Assembly: GCA_964007475.1 (NCBI GenBank)
Contig: OZ023274.1
Coordinates: 25,945,090 to 26,009,089 of the forward strand
DNA: 64,000 nt
From: Hybos culiciformis
Taxonomy: Eukaryota; Arthropoda; Insecta; Diptera; Hybotidae
Reading direction: 5' to 3'
Position numbers and translations under genes: made by a program. This document shows, one piece after another, positions 31,820 through 44,637 of the stretch (position 1 is the stretch's first letter; each line of letters starts with the position of its first letter). The notes beneath the pieces are model-generated. The model had not been told where the DNA came from and searched no databases. It saw nothing but the letters and a program-made list of their open reading frames with translations.

Positions 31820-34795
31820 GTAAGCTTCTGTTAACATACTTAGTAAGGACTTAGGTTAGTTTACATCAATTTCTATTGCTGAGAAGTGAGAAGTAGCAGA
31901 AAAACTTTAAAATGATTAGTTTTGTCGTGCATTTCTAGAAGATAATACGGAAATTTGTAACAAATCGGAAAAACTTATTATACTCTAAGTACAGACTCTA
32001 AGTGAAAAATGTCATATAGGTTTACCAAAAAAAAAAATAGAGTAAAATATTTTCCGGTTTTTTTAAAATGTTTTTTTTCTATAAATATGGGTGTGCTCAG
32101 TCTTCATCCGACTCTTGAACTGTGAAGACGTAAATTTTCGGTCATCACGATTAGAAAGGGCCTCAATAAATCAAATTTACAAATATTTCCCCATACTTTT
32201 TTTTAAATAAAATAAAATCGACATACCTTAGTCTAAAAACTTTTCAAACTAAGGGACATGCCTAAAATGAAACTCATCTTTAAGAGGACATATCACACTT
32301 TGCAAAAAAAAACTGAATAAACCCATTTTTCTACCAAAAAGAGAAATATCGTTAATATAAAAAAAATTTGGTTTGAAGCAGCAATTTTGCACGTGAATAT
32401 TTCCTTTTTTATTGTTCTGGACATATTCCATTCCGTAAATGAGCGACAGAATTCAAGTTATTTAAATATGAATCACTTTTTTGATTAAATAGTCTTGAAA
32501 TAGTTCCCGAATTATGTATTATTTATTGGCCTTGATTTTTATTTGAAAAATAATTCATTCAGTAAGATTATGAATACTATGTTATACAGAGTAATGTTTT
32601 TTCGAACCTGAAACTTCGAAAAATAAGCACAAACACAGTTTGCGCCGTAGAATTGAAATCTGCAATTAAAATAGGGGTTCATTTTTAAAACTGTGAAGTG
32701 ACTCCGCCCCTCCTACAACGGCGGAAGGGTAATAATTTTAGGACCAATCACCAATGTATTTTCCCGTGGAATGATTAAATTTCGATAATGAATATTCTTT
32801 TCGTGCAGTGCTTATTTCACGAGAGATTTGAAAGTTTCAAGTAAAAATATCATCTTGTATAACAATTTTTTTTTCTGGATTTTCCTCATTAACGCTTATT
32901 AAATTTTTTTTAATTTTTCTTAATCTTTTTTTAATACTTTTTTTATTTTATTATGTTTTGCTGCTTAAATGTAGTTATGTAGTTCCTTCGAAGTCAATAA
33001 AAATGAACTAACTTCGATCTTCATATTATTTTAACCCTTAGGCCCCTTGTTTCTAATGAAGAGCAAAATTACAAAAAAATTTATATAAATGTATGTTTTA
33101 AAAATATAATGTACCTACAGACATAATTTTTTTTTTTAATTTAATATAGATAACAAAGTTAAAGTTAAGCTGAAGGATATTTACTATTAAAATTTTCATT
33201 ATTAATCTTTTATAACGAGTATAGGGTCACGGGTGAGCTTTAAATCTTATAATCACCAAAAACTATATTTTATAAAAGAATAAGAATAAATTTCGATTAC
33301 TTGAGCATACAAAATAAATATAATTTTATCACTTATAAATATTTGTTATTTTTTCAAAATTATTATCTACAAAAAAAAACATTCTTTTATATATAATATA
33401 GAGTAGTGCAATTAAATAACAGATATTTAAAAGTACCTAACTAATAGCTGTGTAGACTGATAATAGATGTTTAGCTGTGTAGATTGTTATTATTATTATA
33501 AGGTTAATAACGATAAATTGGGTTGATGCATATTTTCGACAATTAAATCAATTTAATACTTCAACTGCTAGTTCGGAGATAATTAAAAAGTTAATATAAC
33601 TCATCCCTTAACACAGAACTTCATAAATATTACTCACTTCTAGATGAACGAAGTAAATAAATAAAGAACTTCAATACATGCATTAAAAATAAATCGAAAT
33701 GATATTATTAATAATACAGTAGTCGGAGTTTTTATATCTAAATAATAATTATGTCTTGACATTTGTCCCCATATAGGTACTTGAAAAATTATAGTAAATG
33801 CTACAAACATTTTATTTCCATATTATAAAATTTTTATCAATTAATACCAAAATCTTAACCATAGTATTATATTTATGTATTTACTAATCATAATAATTTT
33901 TTTAATATTTTACTTTAAATAAAGAATTATTATAATGTACAAGTACGTAAATATGAAATTTCTTTAAATTTATTTGTATAATTAAAAAAAAAAATTATTT
34001 TTGTTATCGGTAAATTTCTATCAAAATTTGTTTTTCTTTTATTGACAAAAATAAATTAAATTTATGTATGTACGTCAAAAATTAAAACGACAAATAAATA
34101 ATTAATTAACGAATCTTAATAAGAAACCAAATTTTTTAATATTAGATTAAGAAATACATTTGAGATGAACTCGTTGCAATAATAAAATTAATTTTGGTAA
34201 AAAATAATATATATATATTTTTTTTTTAAATATTTAAATTTAAATTAATCAATTAAAATCATGATATTCTATTTATTTCAACTAATTAGTAATTTTGTTA
34301 TAAAAATCACACAGTAAGTTAATTAAATAAAGATTTTTTTTTCGACAATTTTTATATATAATAATAATACCTAACCTAACAAGAAAATATGCATTTAACG
34401 AAGAAATTTATTAAAAAAAAATTATCGCAGTCATAATACTATTTAATAAAAATTATTTTTATTTATTTTATTTAATTAAAGCGTTTTTAAAACATTGTGT
34501 GTATTTATTTTATATGCAAAGCTATATTTCTTAGTATCCAAAAGCACATTGATAATAATAAAAGGATAAAAAAGTGTTTGCAATATAAAATTTCTAATTA
34601 TAGCTATTTTAATTTTAATCGAAAAAACAAATTGGCGGTCGATTGATTGATTCAATTTTCAAAGTATTTTTTTTTTTAATTTCTTAAAAATATTATAAAT
34701 TTTTACATATTATTTTTCATTTTAGAATAATCAAGAATATTATTTTAATAATATTATTATCGATATATAATCCAATTGTTAAATTTAAATGTGAT
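31820..34795. other. 3 kb of AT-rich sequence inside element B, no gene seen
   Basis: No sustained reading frame, repeat or RNA gene was recognised. It would be an intron if the exon at 31703-31819 and the frame at 34796 belong together, but the phases do not show this. Confidence 0.4.
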
Positions 34796-35005
34796 TTGAT
34801 GGAATTTTTTGATCAAGAAGAGAATCAGCTCAGAGCTACGAAAATGATATCATGCAAAAATCTAACAATACCAAGAAATTCTGGATATATCTCTATTATG
34901 AATTCTCAGTTGAATGAAGACTTTGATACTTTTAGATCATGTGAAGCATTTGAAAATACAGATACAATAAAAACTAATCTATATTTTTTTTACCATGAGA
35001 TAAAT
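34796..35005 (+). CDS. Possible first coding exon, unknown protein
   Basis: An ATG-started frame encodes about 70 residues (MEFFDQEENQLRATKMISCK ... FRSCEAFENTDTIKTNLYFF). It is of balanced composition and ends in frame at a good donor (AAAT|GTATGT, 35006). No following exon with a matching phase was found before the element's right end at 35710. It may be a captured fragment or a chance frame. Confidence 0.3.
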
Positions 35006-35709
35006 GTATGTACATTTTTGTTAAATTTAAAAAAAATAATTTTAACGAGAAAAACCATTTCACTTTTTATGGAAAACAATTCAAAAAATTTCATTTATAA
35101 TTTATACGTTTAAAAAAATTTTAATTTCTACGTATCAAGTAAGAAAAACGTTATTTTGCTGAAATTAAATTATTAGATTTATTGTATTTTTTTTTTATCA
35201 ACGTAAAAATGTAAATGTCCAATTTTTAATTGAATTTATAAATTAAATTCGAATTATGGTGAATTCGGCTGTCTTTTTTCTGCAGCAATAATATTTTTGC
35301 ATTTTTTTTTTTAATTTTGATAACAAGATATAGGGTATATTGCATAATACGCTTTAATCAAAAATAAAAGAACAATATTTAAAATAAAATTATTTTTACT
35401 TTTACATATACAAATAATAATTTCATATACAAATAATAATGAGCTCAATCTCAAGAATCCGAAATTTTCGGCCATATTAAGTATCTAAAAATCACAGAAG
35501 CTTATTAAACGAAAATTCAAGAAATATTCTAAAAGTTTTCAAATATCATTAAAATAAGTTTAGCATACGAAACGTTTTCATCAAAATCAAGTTTTATTTA
35601 TAAAAATGTGCAACGATTTTTGCTTTTACAACATATATACATATATATACATATACATCATTTTAATTATATTTATGAAGTACATAAGAAATGTATTTTG
35701 TGAAAAATA

Positions 35710-36584
35710 GATTCATTCGATAATTTTAATATTAATTACTAAAATCTTTCGTTTTTGAAAATTTATGTTTTAATTTTTATAAGAGAATTTATGTTAATTT
35801 GTTTGTTTTTATTATTTTTATGTTAAATAATAAATAGTATTTCAACATTAACTGTATCTGATTCTTATTTTTGCCATTTTGGTTACAACAGTTTTTTTTT
35901 ACTTTAGCAAAGTTACCATTAAATGAGCTGACATTTTGTTAATTGATGTTAATGTTAATTGTAAAATATACTTTAATATAAGCTCACCATTTTTGTCCTC
36001 CTAAAAGGAGGGCCTATTCAGAATATTTTTAGTTTTTCGCAAATATCTCGAAAATATGAATGGGTAAAAAACGCACCGTTTTCGAAATATTTGCGAAAAA
36101 CTAAAAATATTCTGAATAGGTCCTCCTTAGGAGGACAAAAATGGTCAGCTTACATTAAAGTATGTTTTACAATTAACATCGACGGCAGTCATAGAATTGT
36201 CCTTCGATGTCCGTCATATAAGTGACATTTAAGTAAGATTTACAACTAGCTTAGTAGTCAGCCTGATAACTGATCCTGGAGACAGTTTTAATTCTGACTT
36301 ATATGTTAGTTTCATAACTAACGGCTACGTCAGCTTTATTCTTTACCTTAATGCTTGTCGTATACCTAACGTTCAGTCGTAATTTACGGTTACAAATAAC
36401 TAGCTCGAAGGCACTTGATGTATGGGCAATGTCAGTTATTTGTCACCTATATACGATCCATGTCGTACTTTTTATATATCCTTGTGGCTAACGTGTTCAT
36501 ATCATTAGTATACTAAGTTAGTTAACAAATGATGTTTTTTATTTCCGATGAACTAGACAAATAACTGACTCGTGGTATATTGGG
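35710..36584 (+). repeat. Right end (RE) of copy B, with a long hairpin
   Basis: Same 875-nt length as 8028-8902 and about two base differences. The palindrome lies at about 35949-36182. The terminal TGGTATATTGGG is at 36573-36584. Confidence 0.75.
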
Positions 36585-36705
36585 TTTATTTCAAGAATAA
36601 ATATAAAAAAAATCAAATTAATCAAATTATAATTACAATTCTGATTGAACAAAAAAACCTACTTTTCAAAAAAAATTTATTTTATCCTTTCTACATAGTA
36701 TATAT

Positions 36706-39700
36706 CGAGACCTTAGAACAACAAGGTTCTAACAACGCCCTAGTACATTCCGAGAAAATTGATTTCAAATATTTGAATGCATGTAAAATGTATGTTATTT
36801 ATTTTATTTAAATAATGTTTATGTCATTATGGCCCTTTTTGATTCACCTAAACATAAAATAATATTAAATTTTTTAAATAGCAAAAATATCGCTAAGATC
36901 TTTAAATTAAAATTTGGATAGAACTCTGTTGCACTCTTCAAACGAAAGAATGATTAGATCAACATGGTTCTAACTACCACTTAGAACTCCGTTGCACTGA
37001 AAGATAGAATAAATAATCAGATAGAACCATTCATTTGATAAAAATATGAATTCAATTTATTAAAAAGTATTAAGAAAAAAATTAAAATAACAAAAAGTAA
37101 AAAACAAACAATAAATATATAAAAAATCAAATATGAATTCACTCAAAGAAAAATAATTGTCTTTTTCAAAACATTATTATATAGTTTCTAAATCTAGTTT
37201 TGTAAACTATTTCAATTCAGAATACATTATCACAAAAAAAAATTAATCAAAATAAAGCTCTTTTCTTATTTGCCATGGTAAAAATATTTAAAAAAAATTA
37301 AATTATAGTTTAGCAGTTTCAATTTTCTTCGTTTATCGAAATCTTTTAGATTTCAAATATTTAAATTCAGTATACATATCACATTAAAATTATTAGAAAT
37401 AAAATTGTTCCACAGCTTTTTTTTAGTTTCTATGTATTGTAAAAAAATTAAAATTATTGCAAATAAATTAAAATTTTAATCTCTCGTTTCTTCAAGCCTT
37501 CCATTTTCATCTGGAATAAAAATTTAACATAAAATAAAAATTATCTTAATATATTTTATTATTTCGAATTTTGATTATACTCACCAATTTTAAGAATATA
37601 TTTATAATAATGTTTATCTGCTGAGCTCATGTATTGAAACATTTGCATTAAATGCTTTTTTTTGAGAGGATTTAGGGTTGGCTTCAATGAAACAGCTTCG
37701 ATTTCTTGCAAATTTGAAAAATTTTTTGTTTTTTTTTTTTCAAACGTAGCTTAGGTTGACGCCGTATTAACGCTTTGTGCATGTTCTGATAGTCAAACGA
37801 AAAATCGATTTCATAGAAATTATTTTGCTTAAATTTTATCATTTGAAGCGAGGCGAACGGAATTGATGCGTAATTGAAATATTCTTTGGTATAATTACTG
37901 AAATTTTTAAAATCAGATGGTTGCATCTGAATGATAGTGAAAGGATTTTTTTTATTAACATTTTTTAAGAGTCTTATAAGCACCATTGGGGAGAAATATT
38001 CATTTACTGATAGGCATTTTTCAATTTGACTATGAACGTTGTCAACTTCTTGGACTGCTCCGTGTCCTGCTATTGAATATTTCATTGTGATTGTTTCAAT
38101 ACCGGGATTGTTTTTTAAAAATAATTGAATTGCAAAAGACATAATGGAATTTCTATTCTGAGGAACGCATGAATCACTCCAGGTAATAAGCTCTTTTATG
38201 TCATTATCTTCGAATACTCTTGTTAGTATTTTGTACAGTGCTGAAGCAATATCATTTCCGGATCTACCTCCAGTACATTCAGTCCAAATTGCACAATAAA
38301 CTTTCTTGGTAGTCGACAAATGAGCAGTTAAATTATAAATATTTAATTTACAATAATAAAACAAAGGACCAATTTCAGCTCTAGGACAAGTTAAAACATT
38401 TTCAAGATCAAAACATAAAACAGGAACACTCGACTTCTTATCAGAATTTTTTTGATCTCTCATTTCATATTTTAATTTCATATGATTATTTTTCTGTTCC
38501 ATGCTATCTTCAGTTAATAAACCTTCTTTTTCGGACACAGAAAATGCTTCGCATTTCCCACATCTATCCGATTTTGGGAAATGGAAATCGATGTTAAAAT
38601 TATTGCAAAATATATTTCGATAAAAACTTAATTTGACTGGGTCTTTGACAGTTTCTTTGTATAAATTATACATTTTTGCCACACTTAAATTACTACCAAG
38701 ATATTTTTTATTAGTGTTTGCTCTGCAATAGTGGGACTCAATAGCTGGGAAAGAATTAATCTGCGATATCACTTCATCAATTTTGTCTTGATGGATTTTT
38801 TTCGTAGATTTTTTTCCTCTATCATCACGTTTAGTTATCCCAGTAAGTTTATTTTTAAACTGATGTACATTATAAACTGGCTTTTGCGATATAGAGAATG
38901 TACCCATCCAAAACGATTTGCATACCTGGATCATTTCTTCTTGAAGCTCAACAAAATATTGGAATGAGAATTTTCGACGGGAAACCGCATCAGTTTTTGT
39001 CTTACGTCCAACTTCACTACGACGAGTGGTTTTTAAAATGTAATTATTTTTCTCAATCTGATCCAAGCTGTAGAACGAGTTAAAAAGTTCCTGCCGCTCA
39101 AAACCAGTTACTTTATTAAAGCATTTAAATTTGCAATATTGGGTACAATCTTTTTTGTATACAATTTCTTTTGAGGGAACAAAATCTCCACGAGAATTAA
39201 TGTAATGCTTACCAGCTTGATGTTGTTTCCGTCGAATGTTCCTTTTCCAATCATGTTCGTATCTTTTTCTCTTTCGAGTAATTATTTTTTCATTTGTTTT
39301 TTTATCGATTTTTTGGTTTTCTATAGGCTCTTGCTCTAAAGGGCCTTGGTATGTAACAATGTTTGTTTCTGGAATGCTGTTGATAAAATCTTGTCCAGAA
39401 GCTATCAAATCTTCGGATGCAACCATATCAAACAATAGTTGTAGGCTCTCATCATTTTTATTTAAACTTAAATCCGACATTTTACTGAAAATTTATTTAT
39501 TATTTAACTGATCCTAATTTATATTTTAATTTTTTTTTTAATTACCTTTATAATTTTTTTTTCAACAGCACGTCTCGTTTCCGATTTATTTTCACAACAC
39601 TAATGAATTGAATACGTCAAATATTCCCGCCAAAAAATAGCAAGTGTATTTCAAAAAAATTTTAAATCTAATTTACGTCAACAAAGTTCTAACTACAATT

Positions 39701-39976
39701 TAAAATTCAAAAAGGTTCTATCTGGACACATGAAGAAATCAATTAGGTAAACAAAGTTCTAAGTGGTAGATAGAACTATGTTTACTTATTGTACGAGACG
39801 ACATTGCAGATAGAACTTTTTTTTTAGAACAAAATTAAACCACATTTTCAAAACCGATAGAACTAGACAAAATCTGAATACAAAAATGAAAATATCATGG
39901 TTAAAAACCTATAAATACATATATATCTCATTTTTTGTTATTTTGTCAGTTAGAACCTTGTTGTTCTAAGGTCTCG
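36706..39976 (-). mobile_element. Complete DNA transposon, Sola-like, with ATAT target duplication
   Basis: The 28-bp inverted termini (starting CGAGACCTTAGAAC) at 36706-36733 and 39949-39976 are perfect and bounded by ATAT on both sides. Inside each end are extra copies of TAGAACC/GGTTCTA blocks (for example 36960-36990 and 39740-39780), likely transposase-binding sites. A single intact transposase frame lies between. A 4-bp duplication and a DDD-type transposase with a C..QNRN motif fit the Sola superfamily, but the assignment is from memory of family traits. Confidence 0.85.
37684..39480 (-). CDS. Intact transposase (Sola-like)
   Basis: There are 598 residues from an ATG at 39480 to a stop at 37684, with no interruption. 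The N-terminal part has a basic segment (TRKRKRYEHDWKRNIRRKQH) and a Cys cluster (CTQYCKFKC), suggesting DNA binding. The catalytic part shows a first Asp in VLCFDLENVLTCP, a second in ITWSDSCVPQNRNS, and a His/Glu/Asp block in AGHGAVQEVDNVHSQIEK. DRCGKCEAF is a further Cys pair. Proteins with this architecture are common in insect genomes as DNA-transposon transposases. Inverted termini lie on both sides, so this copy could be active. The superfamily label is tentative. Confidence 0.8.
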   Translation of the reverse strand: MSDLSLNKNDESLQLLFDMVASEDLIASGQDFINSIPETNIVTYQGPLEQEPIENQKIDKKTNEKIITRKRKRYEHDWKRNIRRKQHQAGKHYINSRGDFVPSKEIVYKKDCTQYCKFKCFNKVTGFERQELFNSFYSLDQIEKNNYILKTTRRSEVGRKTKTDAVSRRKFSFQYFVELQEEMIQVCKSFWMGTFSISQKPVYNVHQFKNKLTGITKRDDRGKKSTKKIHQDKIDEVISQINSFPAIESHYCRANTNKKYLGSNLSVAKMYNLYKETVKDPVKLSFYRNIFCNNFNIDFHFPKSDRCGKCEAFSVSEKEGLLTEDSMEQKNNHMKLKYEMRDQKNSDKKSSVPVLCFDLENVLTCPRAEIGPLFYYCKLNIYNLTAHLSTTKKVYCAIWTECTGGRSGNDIASALYKILTRVFEDNDIKELITWSDSCVPQNRNSIMSFAIQLFLKNNPGIETITMKYSIAGHGAVQEVDNVHSQIEKCLSVNEYFSPMVLIRLLKNVNKKNPFTIIQMQPSDFKNFSNYTKEYFNYASIPFASLQMIKFKQNNFYEIDFSFDYQNMHKALIRRQPKLRLKKKKQKIFQICKKSKLFH

Positions 39977-39980
39977 ATAT

Positions 39981-42188
39981 ACAGACAAAAGTTGGAAAAT
40001 ATTATTAAAAAATGTGTTTCAAAAATTCCAAATTTATTTAACTTCCGTGAATATTTCACGGGTTTCGACTAGTATAAACTAATTCCATTAAACGAAATAT
40101 GAATTTAAAATGTATATATACCTAAATAAAAAAATTATTTTGCCTACATTTTTTTGGTCGAATTAAAATTTTAAATCTTTTTCAATACAATTAAGAAATT
40201 TCGCCTCTACCATGCACATCAGATAAAAATATGTAGTTTGCTTCATTTCATTTTCAATATATTATTTATAGGTACGTCAACAAAAAAAACTTTTTTTTTT
40301 TTGCATCAGTTTCAATTAATGAACTCATTTAAATTTTATTACGCTTCACAGAATAAAAAATAAATAAAAATTTGCAATAAGATTATTTTAATTGTATGAT
40401 GTATAAATTGATAAATAAAAACATTAATTGTTTAAATTATAAATTTCTGAAATCTACTTTTATTACTATATAAGAGAAAACTTCGGCGGAGAAAGCTAGA
40501 CACAATCCATCTCTTTTATTATAAACATTTTATAATAAAAGAAACAAAACGACAGCGTCTGTCCATTGTAACAACACATACTTTTAAAACCCAAACATTC
40601 GGTTCTATTTAATAGTTATAAATTTCGATTATTATTTTTCTGGATAATAAATAATTAAATGATCGTCTTCGAGAAATGCAATAATATCATTGATTTCATA
40701 TACATATATAGAGATAGGTATTATATAAGCCACTTAACTATACTAAAATAATTTTATTTCAGCTATTGAACCTATTTGACAATATGTACTTATTCTATTA
40801 ATCCAATTAAACCTATTTGTAAATAACTCATTTTTCTTTAATTTTTCATGTTTGAAAAAAAAAAAAACTTGTGATCTAAACATTCCCTCAAGAATTAAAA
40901 AATATAATCACTACCTATTTATAATTTATAAAATTTATTGTTCTGGTGCTTTTTTTTATCCTGTGATATTTTTTTATTCGTTTAAGTATTTACAATATAA
41001 TAATTCCCTTAATTCTTCCTAAAGATTTTAATAACATTACAATAATAATAATAATAATAATAATAATTCGATTAATTTTAATATTTTTTATTTCAGTTGT
41101 TGTGCGCCAAAATTATCATGTTTTAATAGAATTAAAATTTTCAATTCTGTGATTGAAAATACTACTTATATAGATGATATAGATGTATGTACAATCGAAG
41201 TACATAATATGTTGTACTTTGTGCATGAAAAAGATATTTATTAAACTATAAAAATCTGAATTTTTAATCCTGTAACGAATATTCTATCATACATAACTAA
41301 TTTTTTTACTACGACTGATTTATATGTATTGTTCATCATTTAACTCTCAGGTGAAAAATTTATAATAATATATATATACTGATTAAAATTTTATTAGAAA
41401 AAGTTCTTCGCATCAATTTAATGAACCCCAATATCTTGTTTAAATGATAGCTGTTTTTTAACAATTTTTTACTACTGAAACAATTTTAAGGAGAATATCA
41501 CATTTTTCTTTCTAACATAGGCTACGGCATAATGTTTGAACATTTATGTATGTATCCATATACGTATAACGTAGCATAAATTATTTATATACAAATTATG
41601 TACTCATCATAACAATCAACGTTGAACTATATGTGCATCAAGTACATACCAATATTTATTTTTCAATTTAAACTTGATTGAAAAATATATTGTTTTATCA
41701 CGTTTTCAATTTTAATGCAAAAAAAATATGTATATTTGTTTTAATAAAAACTGTTTTTTTTTTTTAATTTTAAATTACAATTATACTTTAAAATTTTAAA
41801 TTAATCTAGATTTCCAATTGTTATAATTTTTTTTATGACAGTTAGGTATACCATTATTAATGTATATGCAGATATAGGTAGTTAATTATAGAAATTAATT
41901 TTAAGTTACTTTTAAGCTTTGGCTTTTTTTTATATTTTTTTGAAAATGTATGTCTTTTATCAGTTAAAAAAAAAATAGTTAAATGCAAATATTATCAACA
42001 TCCTTGCAATAATATAATTGATTGTTAGCAGAAAATCGATTTTTTAGCTATAGTTTGGACATTTTAACCTATAATGAAATAAGTTTTGATTTATGAACAA
42101 ATTAATTGAGTCTTCTTATTTAACTACTGAAAAAAATAAGTTCTTAAAATCAAAAGAATATCATTTTTTCATGGTTTAATTATATAAC
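39981..42188. other. 2.2 kb of AT-rich sequence, no gene supported
   Basis: A (TAA)n tract lies at about 41042-41066. After an acceptor-like TTTCAG (41096) one frame stays open for about 50 codons (CCAPKLSCFNRIKIF ... VHEKDIY) to a stop, which could be a terminal exon, but no upstream partner was found. Nothing else is seen. Confidence 0.4.
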
Positions 42189-42192
42189 ATAT

Positions 42193-42448
42193 CGACCCAT
42201 CCAAGGAAGATGTTGATAAGTCGACTCGTCACTTATTTCGGGAGTGTTGTAATACATAGGCTAATAAATTTTCCTATCTATAGTCTTTTTGCCTATAGTC
42301 TCCTAAACATGCTCAAGCTCTTTATTATATGCCGTGAATTTCGTTGAAATCGAACCATAAAAATCCTGTTTATTCACATTTTGAACTAAATTGCGTTTTT
42401 CTCAAAACTATGATTTTCGACTTATCAACATCTTCCTTGGATGGGTCG
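42193..42448. mobile_element. 256-bp MITE with ATAT target duplication
   Basis: The inverted termini CGACCCATCCAAGGAAGATG (31 bp in all) are perfect, with ATAT flanking both ends (42189-42192, 42449-42452). Both the duplication and the CGA start resemble the transposon at 36706-39976, though the rest of the ends differ. Confidence 0.85.
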
Positions 42449-42653
42449 ATATATTATCAGTGAATAATCAAAATATAAAAAAAAAATTAATTTAATTAAA
42501 TTTTCATGATTAGATAATTGAACCTAAAATCAGATAAAGTTATTTTCATGGTTTTTAGGTTTATAAAATATTTTAATGCGTTGGGGATCGTTATGTTGTA
42601 TTTAGTGCTATAGAATTTAGATCACTAAATGGAGTATTATATGCGTCAATACA

Positions 42654-42770
42654 CATGCAATCATTTAGATGCATCTACGTAATTAATGAAAAAATTTAGA
42701 TGCATCAGCGTATATAATGAAAAAATTTAGATGCATTAGCGTAAATAATGAAATCATTTAGATGTTTCAT
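42654..42770 (+). repeat. Short tandem array, about 34-bp unit
   Basis: About three and a half copies of a unit containing ATTTAGATGCATCAGCGTA and AATGAAAAA. Confidence 0.8.
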
Positions 42771-42910
42771 ATTGAATATTACGTAATACCTAAACAAACA
42801 TAATATCTCTCACAATATTTCAATACAGCCAAATACAAAAAAAAAAGAGAAAAAATGAGAAGAAAAAATATTCTCTCTTTGCAACTACCTCTCCCCTACG
42901 CATTAAAACA

Positions 42911-43093
42911 GTATATTGGATATGTAAACAAAATTTGTTATACAACTCGTTCTGTATTTACACAAAAATACATTGATACTTGTCAATTTATATCACTCGA
43001 CCTTCGGTCTCGTGATATAAGTATTGACTCGTGCCAATGTATTTTTGTGTATACAGAACTCTTAATTAATAACAAATTTAGTTTACATATTCA
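42911..43093. repeat. Long hairpin with a TTCG tip
   Basis: The two arms (42911-43001 and 43006-43093) are reverse complements with scattered mismatches, closing on GACC-TTCG-GTC. The arms include TACACAAAAATACATTG and its complement. It could be a small MITE or a structured transcript; no flanking target duplication was resolved. Confidence 0.75.
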
Positions 43094-43099
43094 ATAATC

Positions 43100-44629
43100 T
43101 ACTATAAAAAAAAAAAACGGCTATTTATAATAATAATAAATTATTCAATAAAATAAAATTTGAATTTTTTTTTTCTGACTCGAAATAAACTTTTTTTTTA
43201 CTGAAATTACTTTTTCTTTTTTTTTAAATAATTCATAATAAGACATAAGAAAATGTAAATTTTGATTGTTTTCTTTTAAAAAAAAATTTTTTAATACATA
43301 AACCTGTTAGCTTCATAACATTTTTTCTATATTCAAAAAAGAAAAATCGTCGGAAAAAGAAAACTTTTTTGAAGTAAAATAATAAAAATTTGTTTTAAAA
43401 TAAAATCGTTTACCCTTTTTCGTTATACATAGAGCCTTTACAGCAGTTCTATAAAAGATAAAAGTTTTTGGTACAATACCAATTGAATTGCAAAATTGAT
43501 GGAATGAAATTTCTAGATTATTTTGCTAAGTAATTGTTATGCTCAGATTTGTCACTTAATCGATCATATATAAAAGGAGAATTATTAAAGACATTGATGG
43601 ACATTCGCTAGCGCGTACGGTTTTTTGGTTGCAAGATGAACAAAACTTTATTAGCCCGGTGAATTTTAATTAAAGGTTAATGGAGTTCATATGTAAAGAA
43701 GCACAGTTTTCCAAGCTTTCGACCGTTTTAGTTTATTAGATGCCCCAAATAGTCTCTCTAAATTGATTTATGTGACCTAAATATACATATTATATAAACA
43801 AAACAACTTATAAAATTTTAAAAATGTTTGGATTCCAGCGTTGTTTTCGACACCTTCGAAAAATGTTTATTACCAACTAGCATTTTGTTTGATATATTTT
43901 GAAATTTTATTTCTATAAAAAGTAAGTTTAGGGGATAGTTGGAATAAACTATAACGCTAGAATTTGGTACCGCAATCAAAATTATCACATCAAAAAAATA
44001 ATAATAATACAAAGTAGGTACTCTAATGTTTTTGTGGAAAAATAAGTAGAAAAGTAATATTTAAATATGTATGAGTCTATATTTCATTTCTTAAATCCCT
44101 AAAACCTCCATGTCATGTACATCAATATATTTTATGTACATCATATACAACATAAAGAACTGTACATATATGTATTATAAAAAAAAAATCTGAATAAAAT
44201 ACAATTTTCAACCTCTTATATATTGAAGAATAAGATTATAACTTTTTTTTCAGCTTCCTTTAATATAAAATCTTGCTGTAGAAAAGTTGTTGAAAAAACA
44301 ATTGAATTTGTTTTCCTTTTTTTATTATTATTATTTTTCTCAAATCATATTCACATATAAACAGATTTTCAGATTGTGGGTTCTTATATTTCTGATATAT
44401 GTACTTTTTACATTGGTAAGTAAACCTACTATACATATTATTTAATCATATATATTTTTATGAAACTTTTTTTGATAATATTATTATATAAAGCCTTCCC
44501 TGATATACTATTACTGTACTGATACTGATTCTCTCTTTATATAACATGGTTCAATTATAATTTTAGTATAATCTCGATTATGTCCAAGTATTTGAACTAA
44601 GGGTTGAAAATTATATCGATAAAAGTTGG
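43100..44629. other. 1.5 kb of AT-rich sequence, no gene seen
   Basis: No coding frame is supported. About 44390-44470 is an inverted copy of part of the 181-bp duplicated unit inside the pogo-like element (45715-46311). Confidence 0.5.
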
Positions 44630-44637
44630 CATTCAAG

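Larger units (their letters stand above)
28851..36584 (+). mobile_element. Gene-capturing TIR element, copy B (carries part of an Idh3g gene)
   Basis: It has the same 12-bp inverted termini, left end and right end as copy A, in the same orientation. The interior holds a 3'-truncated NAD-isocitrate dehydrogenase gamma gene and further exon-like pieces. The flanks (TGCCAA on the left, TTTATT on the right) show no clear target duplication, unlike copy A. The right flank may have been altered by deletion or by recombination between elements. The near-identity of the ends to copy A implies recent activity. Confidence 0.75.

Noticed and set aside
34796..41240. Joining the frame at 34796-35005 to the terminal-exon-like frame at 41097-41244 as one gene
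   Set aside because: The phases do not match, and the interval spans the end of element B and a complete transposon.
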